Shown here: piece after piece, positions 42,801-54,144 of the stretch
Position numbering within the stretch: the first letter of the stretch is position 1
How the letters are laid out: every line of letters starts with the position of its first letter
Origin: Karalla daura
Lineage: Eukaryota > Chordata > Actinopteri > Chaetodontiformes > Leiognathidae
Assembly (NCBI GenBank): GCA_029224185.1
Contig: CM055205.1
Location: 18,511,942 to 18,575,941 of the forward strand
Direction: 5' to 3'
DNA: 64,000 nt
Program-made: the position numbers and the translations under genes
The notes under the pieces: model-generated
Database searches by the model: none
The model's input: only the letters and a program-made list of their open reading frames with translations
Told to the model about the DNA's origin: nothing

Positions 42801-44072
42801 GTTGAAACATTAACACTGGGTGTGTTCCCATCACTGCTAGAAGAAGCACAATAGAAAACTGGCAAGGGAAGCACCTAAATAAAAATAAAACCTAAACGGA
42901 CTGGTTCTTATAGAGCACTTTTCTCATCTTCATGACCACTCAAAGCTCTTTGCAGACTGTGTCACAAGTCACTTTCACTCATTCATACATTGGTGGCAGA
43001 GGCAGAGGTTACCCTAATTGATCCACCTGCTTTAATTCACATTCACACACATTTTGTGTTTGAATTTGTGGTTTTTGAGGTTAAGTAATTTGGGATTCAG
43101 TATCATGCCCAAAGAAACTTGATGATGATGATGATGATGATGATGACCACCCTCCCCCTGAGCCACAGTTGCTCCCGAATCAAGTATGAGACGTGAAATC
43201 AAATCTAAATCTAAATCTTCCTCAAAGTGGAGACAATATTTTACCAAAATTATGGAATTATGGACTGTTAACAAGAATTACAGCTCATATGTGAGCTTTT
43301 ATTTTGCAAAAACAATCAAGTATTTTCCTTCTGGATCTGTACATTCAGCCCTATAAAGTCAGGAGCATCATCACGTACAAAAACTCCCCTAAGCATCAAT
43401 TTACGGCACATTGAATGAACCCCATGACACGCGGCCACGTACCTGGACCTCCAGGGCCTTGACTCGATGCCGGTGGTTCCTCACCTCCTCCTGCAGCTCT
43501 GTCATCGTCTCCCTCAGCTCGTCCAGCTGCTCCTTCCTGTTCTGGTTCTCGTGGAGCCAGTTGGAGATGTCGTCCGTGCAGCGGAACACGTCCGGGCAGC
43601 GTTTCTGCGATGTTCCCACCGACACCGGGGGCAGCGTGGCCGTCAGCCGGCACTGGCCGGCGGACGTCAGCTGGCTGCTGTATTCTCCACACTGTGACGA
43701 CGGACCGCCGAAGGTTCTGCTCTGGGTTCGGTTGGGGCTGCTCTTATCGTTTTCGCCAAGGTTCCCGCTGCGAATCGGCGGGGGGGCGTCTGGGGCCTGG
43801 TCCGGGTGCGTCTCCAGGAGCGGCGAAGGAGGATGCCAGTCGGCGTCTTCGTAGTTGTCCGTGTTGATGTCCCGGATGTCCCAGTTTGTCTCGATGTTGA
43901 CGTCCGGTGCTTCCCTGCTGGTCTGGACGTCCAGGTCCAGCACGTCTCGGTCCGTTTCCGAGAGGCTGTTGGGGCGGACGTCCTCATCGTATCCGACGTC
44001 CGGGTGGTCATCCCCAGAGATAGGTGGGTGATGCCACGTGATTAGAAAGACCAGAGTCAGTCTCCAGTTCAT
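39869..44072 (-). CDS. Secreted fibrinogen C-domain protein (fibrinogen-like/angiopoietin-like), complete CDS
   Basis: Six minus-strand exons: 43443-44072, 41571-41796, 41243-41377, 40705-40921, 40090-40285, 39869-40015. They are GT-AG bordered, phases 0,1,1,2,0, 516 aa. In order: a signal peptide (about residues 1-20, LTLVFLI core); an Asp-rich acidic stretch (21-80); a Cys-containing linker; coiled-coil heptads (about 180-270); then the fibrinogen-related domain (about 295-516). That domain has LYHNGVRRSGVY, GGGWTVFQRRSDG, EHWLGNQQLHLL, GWWFHQCFYTNLNGVYY and ends MMMRPRNF. Sequons NRT, NST and NLS suggest N-glycosylation. The architecture suits an oligomeric extracellular ligand like angiopoietin-like, FGL or ficolin proteins. 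The calcium loop is unusual: FSTPDTGNICAEI replaces the usual FSTxDxDND. The exact orthologue was not recognised, so no symbol is given. Confidence 0.88.
41797..43442 (-). other. Intron 1 of the fibrinogen-domain gene
   Basis: Contains a dispersed repeat fragment (42895-43175) and a GAT trinucleotide run (about 43120-43145). No other feature is seen. Confidence 0.7.
42895..43175 (+). repeat. Teleost dispersed repeat fragment, second copy
   Basis: Has TATAGAGCACTTTTCTCATC, GACCACTCAAAGCTCTTTGC and GAGCCACAGTTGCTCCC, matching the copy at 28955-29115 in order and orientation. Confidence 0.6.
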
Positions 44073-47000
44073 CCTGAAGGCTCGGCGACTTCAGTCAAGG
44101 TCAATCCAAGGGGTGACATCAGGGTCAGAGGTGTGAAGTTAGGCCCAAGATTCGATAGGGTGGGTTCAAGCATAGGAAGGTGCTCTCAATAACCATTTGA
44201 GACACAGTACAAGTCCAACAAAGTGCAACTAGGCCAGAATCGTTCAGACTCAAACATCTTCAACCCGACCCATTTCCTCCTTCAAAATAAAATGAATTCT
44301 TGGGTGATGGACAGGATCCCTAATCCCACTTTTCCACATAGGCTTGCTTGTCCTGAAATGCCTGAAATGTGAGAAAAACAAACCAAAATATAAAAACAAC
44401 TCAGGATCAGGAATATTTACACCAGCTGGTTGAAGACGCATACTGGGGAGGAACTGGAACACAGTGCAGATCATAACAAGTATTAAGTAAATGGTAGAAC
44501 TTCTGTTGTGTCAAAGCCTGTCAATACAGATGCTAGAAAGTGATGACTGACTGAATGAATGATGAATTTGAGCGTGCAACATCACATCATAAATCCTAAT
44601 TCCTCTCAGTATGGAGACAGAACACATTGTTACTGCCTAATCTGTACAATCTGATGCTGAACTTCTCATCATCTGCTGGTTCCTAGATACACCATAGAGG
44701 CAATATATGGAGTGAAAGAAATGCTGTCCACCAGTGACATGTTTGCCTTTGCAAACAGATTGCAGAGAACCTGCTGTGATTAGCAGAAACAAACAACTTA
44801 AAACCTGATGATTAACAGAAAAGCACAGCTACCAAAGCCAAGGAGATCAAATACCATGATTGGAGCCCTCCTTGAAATGTCGAACCTACCTGATCGTCCT
44901 GTTTGTCTCTGCATCGCAGCGTTGAACTCATATCGATGCAAAAGCATCGGTGGCAGCCAGAAGACCGTGTGTATGTGTGTTTGTCTGAGTATGACATCTT
45001 ATCCTGATAATCCTCTTAGCAGACTGACATTCACTGGCCTGGGAGGTAATAGATTACAATTAATGGGATTAGTGTAACGTGCCCACAAGTTACAGGAAAC
45101 TGATGTAACACTGCGAATCAAAGAAGTGTGTAAATCAAAGTGTAAATCATAACAGTTAGCTTAACGTGTCGCTAATCATACAGTTTATCCTGTGGAAGAT
45201 ACACAAGTCAGTTGATGTGTGTGAGGACATATTTCATGATAAATCTCACCTTGTAGATTTGTTACAATGAATGATGACAACCAAATACTATTACTATTAT
45301 GTTTTCCTTTTTCTATGCAATTCCTTTCAGTGTCTAATTGTTTCATCCATCAGTGCTGCTACAATACATATTCAAGCTGATATTCCCCAGAACCAAAAAG
45401 TCCAGGGAATAGAAACCAAATCTGGATGTTCGAGGCAGAGAGGACATACCTTTGTATTTGTAGTTTTGTTCAATGAGCACAAAAGCACCGGAAGGCCGTA
45501 TGTATGAGCAGAAGTTTGTGAATGAACTTCCTGCAGCACTTATTAATTGACTTGGTCGATAATGTCTAATGCTGCCGATTTGATGGTTGGGTCATCATGC
45601 CATTATGTCTCCAGAATCTTTCTGAGAATGTGTTTGTGTGTGTCGGTAATGGACTGGACGGAGATGGACATTCAAGGACATGGGAGCCCTCTAATGGGTT
45701 TATATTTACCTGTTTGCCTCTATTTGTTCCATCTCTAGAGAGGGACAAAAAAAACACTGCTCAAGACAGAGCTACGTCACATCAGGCGCAGATAGACTGA
45801 AGTGCAGATTGATTTGTATTTAATGGAAGTCAAAATCTGTCACGATTCGCCATAAACACATGTACAAACACTAAAAACACCAAAAAACACAAATTTTATC
45901 ATCTTTGAGTCCTTTCAAATAAATGATTTTCCACCTTTTGTTTTGGATAGCAGAGGAAAGGAAAGGAAAGGAGAGGAAAGGAAAGGAAAGGTTGTGACAA
46001 CCAGAGTTGGAAACTCTAAAAATGGTATATACTGTCAATAAGGCATAATTAAACACAATGGGATCAGTATTTGTTCATAATTTTAGACCTATTATCAGTT
46101 GAAATATGTATATATATACAGTATATGTATATATAAAGACTGAGGGTTATGATCACCCATATACCTGAGCCTTGCATCTCTTTTCTCTCTCTAAAAGAAA
46201 GGGTAGTTTTATAAAGAATAAAAAGGTTCTTGAGGCATAAATGAATTGAATGGAACTTCCTTCATATCAAGATGTCTCTGAGTTTTATGGAGAGGCTTTT
46301 GGTCGAATCCGAGCTTGGAAATGCTCATCCCTGCTGACCTTTTTCACCAGCCGCCCCGGTAAATAAGTCGATCCCCATCAGATCCGTCTTTAGTCAGAAC
46401 TCTGGGCTTGGACAATGGGAGGATGCCGTGCAGCAGGTGTGCGTGTGCGTAACTGTAGACTGTGACCCGCTGGTGTGAATCCCCTCCTCGGCCTGCGTGA
46501 TAACATGTCGCTGTGGCGTTAATCTGCCCAACAAGGCGGCTGACATTTCACTCTGGGCTGGACAGGCAAGGCAAGGCGGTGATTGGAGATTAACAGAGTC
46601 TTTCTGCTCGTCTGAGAGACAACATTTTCCAGTTCTGATCACAACCAGCAACCACTTACAATACTGACACGTTGATCTGTCCAAACACAGAGTTTGTTCT
46701 GATTCTAAACTTGTTTTGATTTAGCCGTATGTACGTTGCTTTGGCTCAAAGCATCTGCTTTATGACTACATTTAAATGTCTGCAATAAGCTAGTCGGTAC
46801 AACTGAAGATGATAATATTTCTTCATCAAACAGAGTTAAATTACTTCTAAAGTCTTGTTTTTCCCCAAAATTGAGCTTTTTTTAAGTGGGAATGATGTGA
46901 TGATGATGATGATGATTATGTTTGTGTGTGTGCGTGTCTCTCAGTGAGTGGCGTCTGTTTAAAAGCCTGATGGAGAAGTTTCAGGTAATGACATCATCAC

Positions 47001-47080
47001 GTGTGCATGTGTGTGTGCGATTGTATGTATGTGTGTCTGTGTGTGTGTGCGTGTGCGTGTGCGTGCATGTTGGTGTCCTT
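44073..47080. other. Intergenic region between the fibrinogen-domain gene and pomc
   Basis: No exon is seen. It holds a GGAAA-type run (about 45954-45992), an AT dinucleotide stretch (about 46105-46135) and a GAT run (about 46893-46916). The right end should contain the upstream pomc control region: a CRE-like TGACATCA at 46989-46996 and an E-box CACGTG at 46998-47003, both close to GT-rich sequence. Confidence 0.6.
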
Positions 47081-47104
47081 GGCCGACAGGATATAAAATC
47101 GGCC
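47081..47104 (+). promoter_or_regulatory. pomc core promoter (TATA box within an inverted repeat)
   Basis: TATAAAAT at 47092-47099 is flanked by GGCCGA (47081-47086) and its reverse complement TCGGCC (47099-47104). About 25-30 bp downstream begins a likely untranslated first exon that ends at 47173 with a donor G/GTGAGT. TATA-driven transcription with a noncoding exon 1 is the normal pomc arrangement. Confidence 0.75.
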
Positions 47105-47765
47105 AGTCAGTTGAGGGAACAAACCTGGAGGGAAAGAACATAAATCTCCATCCAACAGAGGAACAACAGCTCGGTGAGTGAATTCTTCAGTTGTTCATGT
47201 GTTATCACTGCAAATGCATGCATTTAAACTTCATTTTCTTAATTCTGATACTTTCGCAAATGAAGATAAATGCATATAGTTGGCTAATACCAACATGATT
47301 CCTATTATTATTGTTTTCCATATGTTGTGTCCAGTGGTATTAATATTAAAGACATAATCATGAAATGAATTAGTAATAGTAGAATGAATATTTTATGGTC
47401 TTCATTTTCATCAAGTCTATCAAATAACAAACAATAGCATGAATTGAAACTTGTACTGCTTTTTAAAATCATGTGTATAATATCAGTGTATCAGTATGTA
47501 TTGTATCAGTGGATCTTTACTAATGCATGTAAGTCTTTTATGATGGTATTTTCAACAACATTACTTATTTTGGTATTAGTTTTTACTTTTGTAGAGACTT
47601 TTTTATTATCCTTTTGCTTTATTTTAACATATTATCATACATTTCTTTACATGTCTATTTGTTGACTCCAGGGCCTTTCAGTCAAACTGTTAAAACTATT
47701 AACTTATCTGTCTTGCTTTTGTTTAATATCTCCTGAAGTGGATCAATTGATTACAGTTTCCCTTG

Positions 47766-47778
47766 TATGTGTGTGTGT

Positions 47779-47824
<46 letters not shown>
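47766..47824. repeat. (GT)n microsatellite in pomc intron 1
   Basis: A near-pure GT run ending 28 bp before the pomc start codon, so it occupies the place of the polypyrimidine tract before the signal exon. Confidence 0.95.
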
Positions 47825-47825
<1 letters not shown>

Positions 47826-47851
47826 GCTCTTTATGATTGTTCGATAGGGGA

Positions 47852-49240
47852 ATGCATCCTGTGTGCCTATTGGTGGCTGTGGCCGCGGTGGTGGACGTGG
47901 CCACAGGAGATGTCAGTAAATGTTTGGAGCATCCCAGCTGTCAGGCGGTCAACTCTGAGAGCGGCATGCTGGTAGCACACAAGCACACACCCACACACAC
48001 ACATACACACACCCACATACACACACACACACGCAGGTTGACTATGACCTGAACCTTGACCCTAACTCTCTGCTTCCGACTAGTTTTCATGACAATGGCT
48101 AATGGGCCAGTTATAATCATTATTATTATTATTATGCATCCATCCATCTTGTTTCCTACTTATCCATATTATTACCACACATATAAGTGGGGTCCACTTG
48201 TGCCTATCTCCAACGAACATAGAGTGAAGGCTCCGGACAGGTCACCAATCCATCACATGCAGACACCGGACATGCATACACACACACACACACACAGACA
48301 CACACACACACACACACACACAGACACACACACACACGGTAAATTCTCCAGCTCACCTCTTTGTGCAAATTAAAGCCTTAAAACAGCTTAAAAACGCATG
48401 TTCAAGTTGCAGGAAAACCACCAGGGACAATATGCAAAACTCCACATAGGTCCATGGTCTGAGTTGGATTTTTTCTTGTCGTTGTTGTTTTTGCTATTGT
48501 TGCTTGTCCCGACTTGAGAACTGTATCATAAAGCGAGGTTAGAGCTTAGCGTGCTAACTTTCAGACATGCTGGTTCACTTTATAGCAGATATCTCGAAAA
48601 AAGGTATAAAAACACACCAAACCCCTCAACCCCTTTTGATGATTATTTATTAGAGCAGTACAGGTTCTCTTCAATGGGACGCTCTCTCTCTTTTTCTCTC
48701 GATTGTTTGTAAATTGATTGTTTTGTCCATAATGTATTCGGTTTCACCGAAGCTACATTTTCCCAGGCATTTCTGAACCTTAAATCCATCTTGTCCATGA
48801 GATGAAACACACTTATTCTTCAACAATATCATATAAACAAGAAGGTCCTATGTCGTGTTTGAAAATATATTGACACAACTCATAACTATTGATAATTAAT
48901 TCTGTATTGATTCTGTGTGGTTGGATTTATTCGTTGCTAACCCTAACCCTAACCCTAAACCGAAACCGAAATCTAAACCTAAACGCATTCACACAGTCAG
49001 TGATCATTCCTGCATTTAGCAGCAGGCACTGTTTTCTTATTAGAAACTGAGTCTAGCAGTGACAACATTTTGGGTTGCATAGGTAAATGATTCCTTTGGA
49101 TGGTCATGAGTTGTGTTTGACACTCATGGCCACAAGGAGGCGCCCTCTGCCTTAACATAAGATATTCTGTTCACAAAGACGGAAGGCAAGGCGTATACCT
49201 GTAGAAGGTCTCCAGCTCATCACAGGCATGCACACACACA

Positions 49241-49320
<80 letters not shown>

Positions 49321-50110
49321 CCAAGTGTCCTAAACATGCATGTTTTTGGGCTGGAGGAGGAAACTGTAATACCCAGAAAAAACCCACACCTATATGAGGA
49401 GAATAAAAACTTTACAAAGAATGGTCAGACTCTGATATGAACTGGTTATCTTTTTCTCCAATCACTCTGTGGCAGTGCTCTCTGCTCACATGTATGTTAA
49501 ACATGTTCTCCATCCTCTCCTGCAGGAGTGCATCCAGCAGTGCCGCTCCGACCTCACCGAAGAGAAGTCCATCCCTCCGGGTAGCGCCCATCTCCAAACC
49601 CTTCCTCTATCCGATCCTGGGTCTTTGCCTCCCCTCTTTCTTCTGACCTCCTCCCCCTCCTCCTCCTCCTCCTCCTCCTCCCCTCAGATGAAGCGCTCCT
49701 ACTCCATGGAGCATTTCCGTTGGGGGAAGCCCGTGGGGCGGAAACGCCGGCCGGTCAAAGTCTACACCTCTAACGGCATGGAGGAGGAGTCGGCGGAGGT
49801 TTTCCCTGGGGAAATGAGGAGGCGGGAGCTGGCCAGTAAGATCATGGAGGCGGAGGATGAGGAGAGGCTGCAGGAGGTGGCAGAGGAGAGGGAGGAGCAG
49901 GCGGAAGAAGAGGAGCAGGAGGCGGGCGATGTCCATGAGAAGAAGGACGGGACGTACAAGATGAAGCACTTCCGGTGGAGCGGGCCCCCGGCTAGCAAGC
50001 GCTACGGCGGCTTCATGAAGAGCTGGGACGAGCGCGGCCAGAGGCCTCTGCTCACACTCTTCAAAAATGTCATCAACAAGGACGGACAGGAGCAGGAGAG
50101 GGAGCAGTGA
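47852..50110 (+). CDS. pomc: POMC, pro-opiomelanocortin hormone precursor, complete CDS
   Basis: Coding exons 47852-47971 (signal exon) and 49526-50110 (hormone exon), 234 aa; a noncoding exon 1 probably ends at 47173. A signal peptide (MHPVCLLVAVAAVV) leads to the N-terminal peptide with four cysteines (C24, C30, C42, C46). A serine run (about residues 82-92) follows, then KR (96-97). ACTH spans 98-137: alpha-MSH core MEHFRWGKPV, amidation Gly111 and basic RKRR. Joining and beta-MSH regions (HFRWSGPP, about 181-197) and KR198-199 precede beta-endorphin from 200 (YGGFMKSW). Gamma-MSH is absent, as in teleosts. It acts as the pituitary and hypothalamic precursor of ACTH, MSH and endorphin cut by prohormone convertases. 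All dibasic sites look intact. Teleosts have more than one pomc; which paralogue this is could not be settled. Confidence 0.97.
48137..48340 (+). repeat. Decayed teleost dispersed repeat with internal CA tract (pomc intron 2)
   Basis: Begins CATCCATCTTGTTTCCTACT and contains GGACAGGTCACCAATCCATC followed by CA repeats. This is the order of landmarks in the dispersed family noted elsewhere. Confidence 0.6.
48937..48984. repeat. Interstitial telomere-like repeat
   Basis: About four units of CTAACC (CCCTAA on the same strand) at 48937-48960, continuing into degenerate variants (CCGAAA, TCTAAA, CCTAAA) to about 48984. It lies in pomc intron 2. Confidence 0.85.
49228..49318. repeat. (CA)n microsatellite in pomc intron 2
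   Basis: A CA run of about 45 units followed by dispersed-repeat sequence (to 49400). The flanks are duplicated at 56464-56870, but the CA run itself is missing there. Confidence 0.95.
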
Positions 50111-50291
50111 GGGAGGAGAGGAGAGGAGAGGAGAGGAGAGAGGGAGCAGATAACAGACAGAGAGGAGACCAGCATACCGATAAGCCAACAAGTCCACAAA
50201 TAGCCGGGGGTTCCTTTGAAAACACATTCACCAATGAGGCTACAAACAGACGACAACCCGGAAGTTCAAGACATTGCTACTGTGCAGAGTG

Positions 50292-50297
50292 AATAAA
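50292..50297 (+). terminator. pomc polyadenylation signal
   Basis: AATAAA 181 bp past the pomc stop codon, giving a short 3' UTR as is usual for pomc. Confidence 0.75.
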
Positions 50298-51839
50298 CGT
50301 TTTGAAATAGATATGATTTCATCAATCTAACTACATTTTGTTTACCATCTATATAAACTGTAACTGCACTTAGACTACATTTACTCATATTTCACATCCA
50401 AAATACACACCTTGTACTCCCCAAAACAAGAACCAATAATGAGAGTTCCCTCCATATTTTTTCTCCTTTTACGGCCTGATGTGCCTGGACAATGTTTCCC
50501 ACTGCAGCAGCGTTATTGATAAATCCATCACCACCTTCTTGATTAGTTTAGTCTGTGATATGGCAGACAACAATGGCAAACTGCATCCAATCACTACAGA
50601 CATACAGTCAATATTCCACAATCTACGTATTAAAATATAAATGACCTATAGATATTCTGATTGATTTCAGTTGAATGTGCTGTATTGAATGTGCTGAGAG
50701 AAGAACCACAATGTTTGTCAGGGTCTCCTCATACCCAGTAGTTAATACTGATGATGTTTTCAGATGAATGGATTAGTTTCTAGAATCCTAAACTACAATC
50801 AATCATCATAGTCATAGTTTCAGTTTACATTCGGAGCTGTTGTTGTGCTAAGGAAGAATAAATCAGTGATGTGAGTGTATATCGGACGGAGAAGCCCATT
50901 AAAGACACATTCTGCAGGATTTGTTGGTGACAGAGTTGTTGCTGGTTGAACCTGAAGCAGGATGAAACAGGTTGATGATACTGACCGTCACCTGGCTGTT
51001 TACATGTTTATATCTGCTGTTAAATCAGGCATTTCAATATGGAGTCGATAGGGATTGACCCACTTTAGAAACAGAGTCACCTGGCCATTTAAAGTAATGT
51101 AGTATTTGGTTATTTAATCATCAGGGAGAGTAGCATGGGCCACAGCAGAGCTGGTAAATGAAAAAAACTCAACATGTTTGTGGCATTCAATAACACAAAT
51201 ATACATGGTCACAACCCTGCAGGAAAGTAAAACACACAGATTCATAAGTGATGTTTTTCTTTCTTGAAACAAACACAAAAATCACAAGAATAAAAAGCTT
51301 TCTTGTTCTGCCTGACTCACCTCCACCCACAGGGACCACACCTGAAATAACACACAGAGATGACCAGAGGACAATGGTTTTCTGTATTGATTCATGTAAA
51401 TATCTGTACAAAACATGAGAACATAAAGTAATTTGCAAGCAAAAGATGTGACCTGTTTTTACTTTCAACCTCAGCCAAGTACATGAGTGTGCAACCACCG
51501 TACTTTACACATGTTCCAACATTAACATGCACAGATATATTTGGTGTTCATGAGCAGTCATGTATAGCATTGTTCCACAGCCACAATTAGGCAAATTTTG
51601 TAATGTTACTGTCAAACATGTGATGGGAAATTCTGGGCGAGGCTGTGCTTGTTCTGTTTCCGTCCTGACTTTTATTTTGAGTTTAGTGAGATGATCAAGA
51701 GGTTTCATTCTCGTTTCATTTACATAAAAGGTTCAATTCAAATTAGCAGGGAAATGGTGGTGCTGATAAAAATGTCATTTATGGACATGTTTAACAGTAA
51801 ACGTGTGACATGATGCACATTAAGGAACTCAGGTGAAAA
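50298..51839. other. Spacer between pomc and the light chain array
   Basis: No gene is seen. The segment from about 51429 to 51839 is repeated almost exactly at 56871-57299, beside the pomc relic. Confidence 0.7.
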
Positions 51840-51976
51840 CAGAGTGAGCTGATGGTAATTATGATCTTTATTGCATCAACAGACAGATGGAATCAGTGAA
51901 AACTGAAGGTAGGAAGAGAGAGAGAGAGACAGTCCTACAGAGGACAGACTGAGAGCAGAGCCGACCTTCCTCCACA
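51840..51976 (-). pseudogene. Light chain C-gene relic 1 (3' UTR joined to an exon scrap)
   Basis: Matches the 3' flank of the intact C exon at 62094, including the minus-strand AATAAA (about 51868-51873) and the tract up to GACAGACTGAGAGCAG. It then jumps to GACCTTCCTCCAC, a scrap from within the C exon (compare CCACCTTCCTCCACTGG near 62177). The coding region between is deleted. The same deletion point occurs in relic 2 at 57301, so it predates their duplication. Confidence 0.7.
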
Positions 51977-52189
51977 CACACAATGTACTTGATAGGTAAG
52001 ACATCCCATGTCAATTAAACCTTTCTTCCATGTAAGTGTCCCCGCTGAAAAGTCTGACACTATGCAGACGATGTGCTCCTCTTAATTCCAGTCTATCTTT
52101 TTTCCACCTTGAATGTAATCCAAATTTTCAAAACCAGCATCACCTCTCTCTTTAATGAAGCTCTTATGAGTCACAGAGTTGGGCCATAC

Positions 52190-52430
52190 AGTCTAGCAGT
52201 TGATCGTGCTATGGCTTTGCAACAGGAAGGTTAGAGGTTTGTGTCCTACTTATGGCCTTTTCTGTGTTGAATTTGCATGTTCTTCCCATCTTTATGTCAG
52301 TTTTCACCAGATACAGTGTTTTCCGTGCACAGTCAAAAAATTGTCAACAACTGTCCAAGGAGCAATTCCCTGATTTTAAACATTGCAATCTGGAGATGGA
52401 CACCAGCCAATCCCAAGAAAGTCATTACAT
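52190..52430 (+). repeat. Teleost dispersed repeat fragment
   Basis: Contains AGGTTAGAGGTTTGTGTCCT and AATTTGCATGTTCTTCCC, shared with the better preserved copy at 59280-59530. Confidence 0.55.
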
Positions 52431-52751
52431 ATGAATTCGAAAAGTCAGTGGAAAGATTAATGTGGATGTCTGCTTCAATCATCAATGTGTGATCTATTCC
52501 AGTTTCTTATAATTATGCAAAAAGTTACAAATGTCCTACTCAAATAAAACCCAAAGAGGAGCAGTTTGATTATGTTTTTATTGATCTAAACTCTTGAAGC
52601 CACAAGCACTACATCACAACAAAGCATGTTGAAATGTGTGATCAAAATAATATAAAATGAGACAAAGATGGAGAAAGAGAAACAGTCCTACAGAGAACAG
52701 ACTGAGAACAGTGTCTGATCACTACCAGTGTCAGAGTCCCGGTGAGTCAGG

Positions 52752-53071
52752 TCAGGACTGGGAGCACTGGTCTCTGCTCAGGGTCTCTGAGAGTGGAGGC
52801 TGGCAGCCCTGGGTGGCCTCACAGGTCACAGAGCCCACCTTCCTCCACTGGTCTGCAGACAGCCTCAGGGTGCTGCTCCAGCTGTAGAGGCCGTCCTTGT
52901 CCAGCACCCCGGGGCTCCTGCTCTGCTCCCAGCTGCTGCTGCCGTCCACCTTCCAGGCCAGACTCCAGTCTGAGGGGAAGCCCTTGTTGGCCAGACACAT
53001 GAGCGTGGCCTTGCCCTGCTGCAGCTCCTCACTGGAGGGGGGCAGCACCGTCAGGGTGGGACGGCTGTCAC
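52752..53071 (-). CDS. Immunoglobulin light chain constant exon, C copy 1
   Basis: A single minus-strand exon entered by the acceptor CTAG/GTGACAGC at 53071, in phase with the A/GTAAGT donors of both J segments, and ending TGA at 52752-52754: about 105 aa. It reads DSRPTLTVLPPSSEELQ, then the first domain Cys (LMCLANKGFPSDW), the core Trp (AWKVDG), the second Cys (GSVTCEA) and the C-terminal Cys that links to heavy chain (RDQCSQS). All immunoglobulin C1-set landmarks are intact. A minus-strand AATAAA lies at 52577-52582. The sequence resembles the teleost sigma/L2-type constant region, but the isotype call is from memory and a kappa-like (L1/L3) assignment is possible. Confidence 0.9.
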
Positions 53072-53700
53072 CTAGGACACACCAACCAGCTCAGTCAGTC
53101 ACACAGCAGACACTTGGACACCGTTACTGTGGGACAGTTGATCTTCTCCTTGACACAGTTTCTGTCACATGGTGGTTCTGCTCCACCAGTCGCTCGCTGT
53201 TTCACTTCCCTTTGAGAAGCCTCTCATGCACATCAGCACAGAGACAATCATGGCACACAAGCAGCTGAAATAGATCAGACTACACTGGAAATAAAAGCAG
53301 CAGCTCCGACAAACTCTTAAAGTGATTCTAAGATCATTTGAGACGAGAGAAGATTCAATAAAGAGATCAGAGAATCTGCAAGATCTCAAACCAGCATCAT
53401 TATCTCCACTAGTTCAGTTTTACTCAGCTTATGAAGCAGCGGTTAAAGAAAAATAACTTGCATGGTCTTGTTAAATTTTGGACATTTGTTATGTTTAAGT
53501 CATTCAGACTTAGTGGAGATGTGACAAAACAAAGTTATGTTAAACTAGGGTACGTCTAGTTTGACCCCATTAGTTAAGAAAATCAAACAAACACAAATAA
53601 TAAAAATATCACAGTTAAATTAATTACCACATTGAAACATTGAGAAATGGATTTTAGACATTATTTAGCCATTTCCTTTAGTATTTTTGCAGAAACTTAC

Positions 53701-53738
53701 TTCCAACATCCAGCCTGGTTCCTCCACCAAAAGTCCAC
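53701..53738 (-). CDS. Light chain J segment (proximal to C copy 1)
   Basis: Reads WTFGGGTRLDVG with the conserved FGxGT motif, then the splice donor A/GTAAGT. It is preceded on its 5' side by a 23-bp-spacer recombination signal. Confidence 0.92.
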
Positions 53739-53777
53739 CACAGTGATACAAAGTCATTGAGCCTCCGTACAAAAACC
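53739..53777 (-). other. J recombination signal, 23-bp spacer
   Basis: Perfect heptamer CACTGTG (minus strand) at 53739-53745, 23-bp spacer, nonamer GGTTTTTGT at 53769-53777. Confidence 0.95.
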
Positions 53778-54067
53778 TCTGACTGTAGAGAGACACGGCT
53801 CTGAGACTCTGACAGACTGAACTAATGCTACAAGCTGTCAGGATGTAACCTCACCATGGAGGGGAGGAATAATGAGTCTCCCCTAGACTCATTATTCAAT
53901 TCATTTCAGTTTTTAAACTTCTGTTTCTCAGTGAATTTGTTCTCTCAAAGAATAATCAATAAAATGTTGTAAAATTAGTAAGTAAAACAGCTCAATGTCC
54001 TGGAGTATCAGAAGGAGAGAAAGAGAAAACATTCTTTTTGGTTTTAGAAATGAGAAGTTTGACTTAC

Positions 54068-54105
54068 TTCCAACATCCAGCCTGGTTCCTCCACCGAACG
54101 TGAGC
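54068..54105 (-). CDS. Light chain J segment (distal, copy 1 cluster)
   Basis: Reads LTFGGGTRLDVG with an A/GTAAGT donor. It differs from the proximal J only in the first residues. Confidence 0.92.
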
Positions 54106-54144
54106 CACAGTGATACAAAGTCATTGAGCCGCCGTACAAAAACC
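54106..54144 (-). other. J recombination signal, 23-bp spacer
   Basis: Heptamer at 54106-54112, 23-bp spacer, nonamer at 54136-54144. Identical in layout to the signal at 53739. Confidence 0.95.

Noticed and set aside
49469..49525. ATG at 49469 as the pomc start
   Set aside because: The stretch before 49526 is intron ending in TCCTGCAG. The true start is the signal-peptide exon at 47852.
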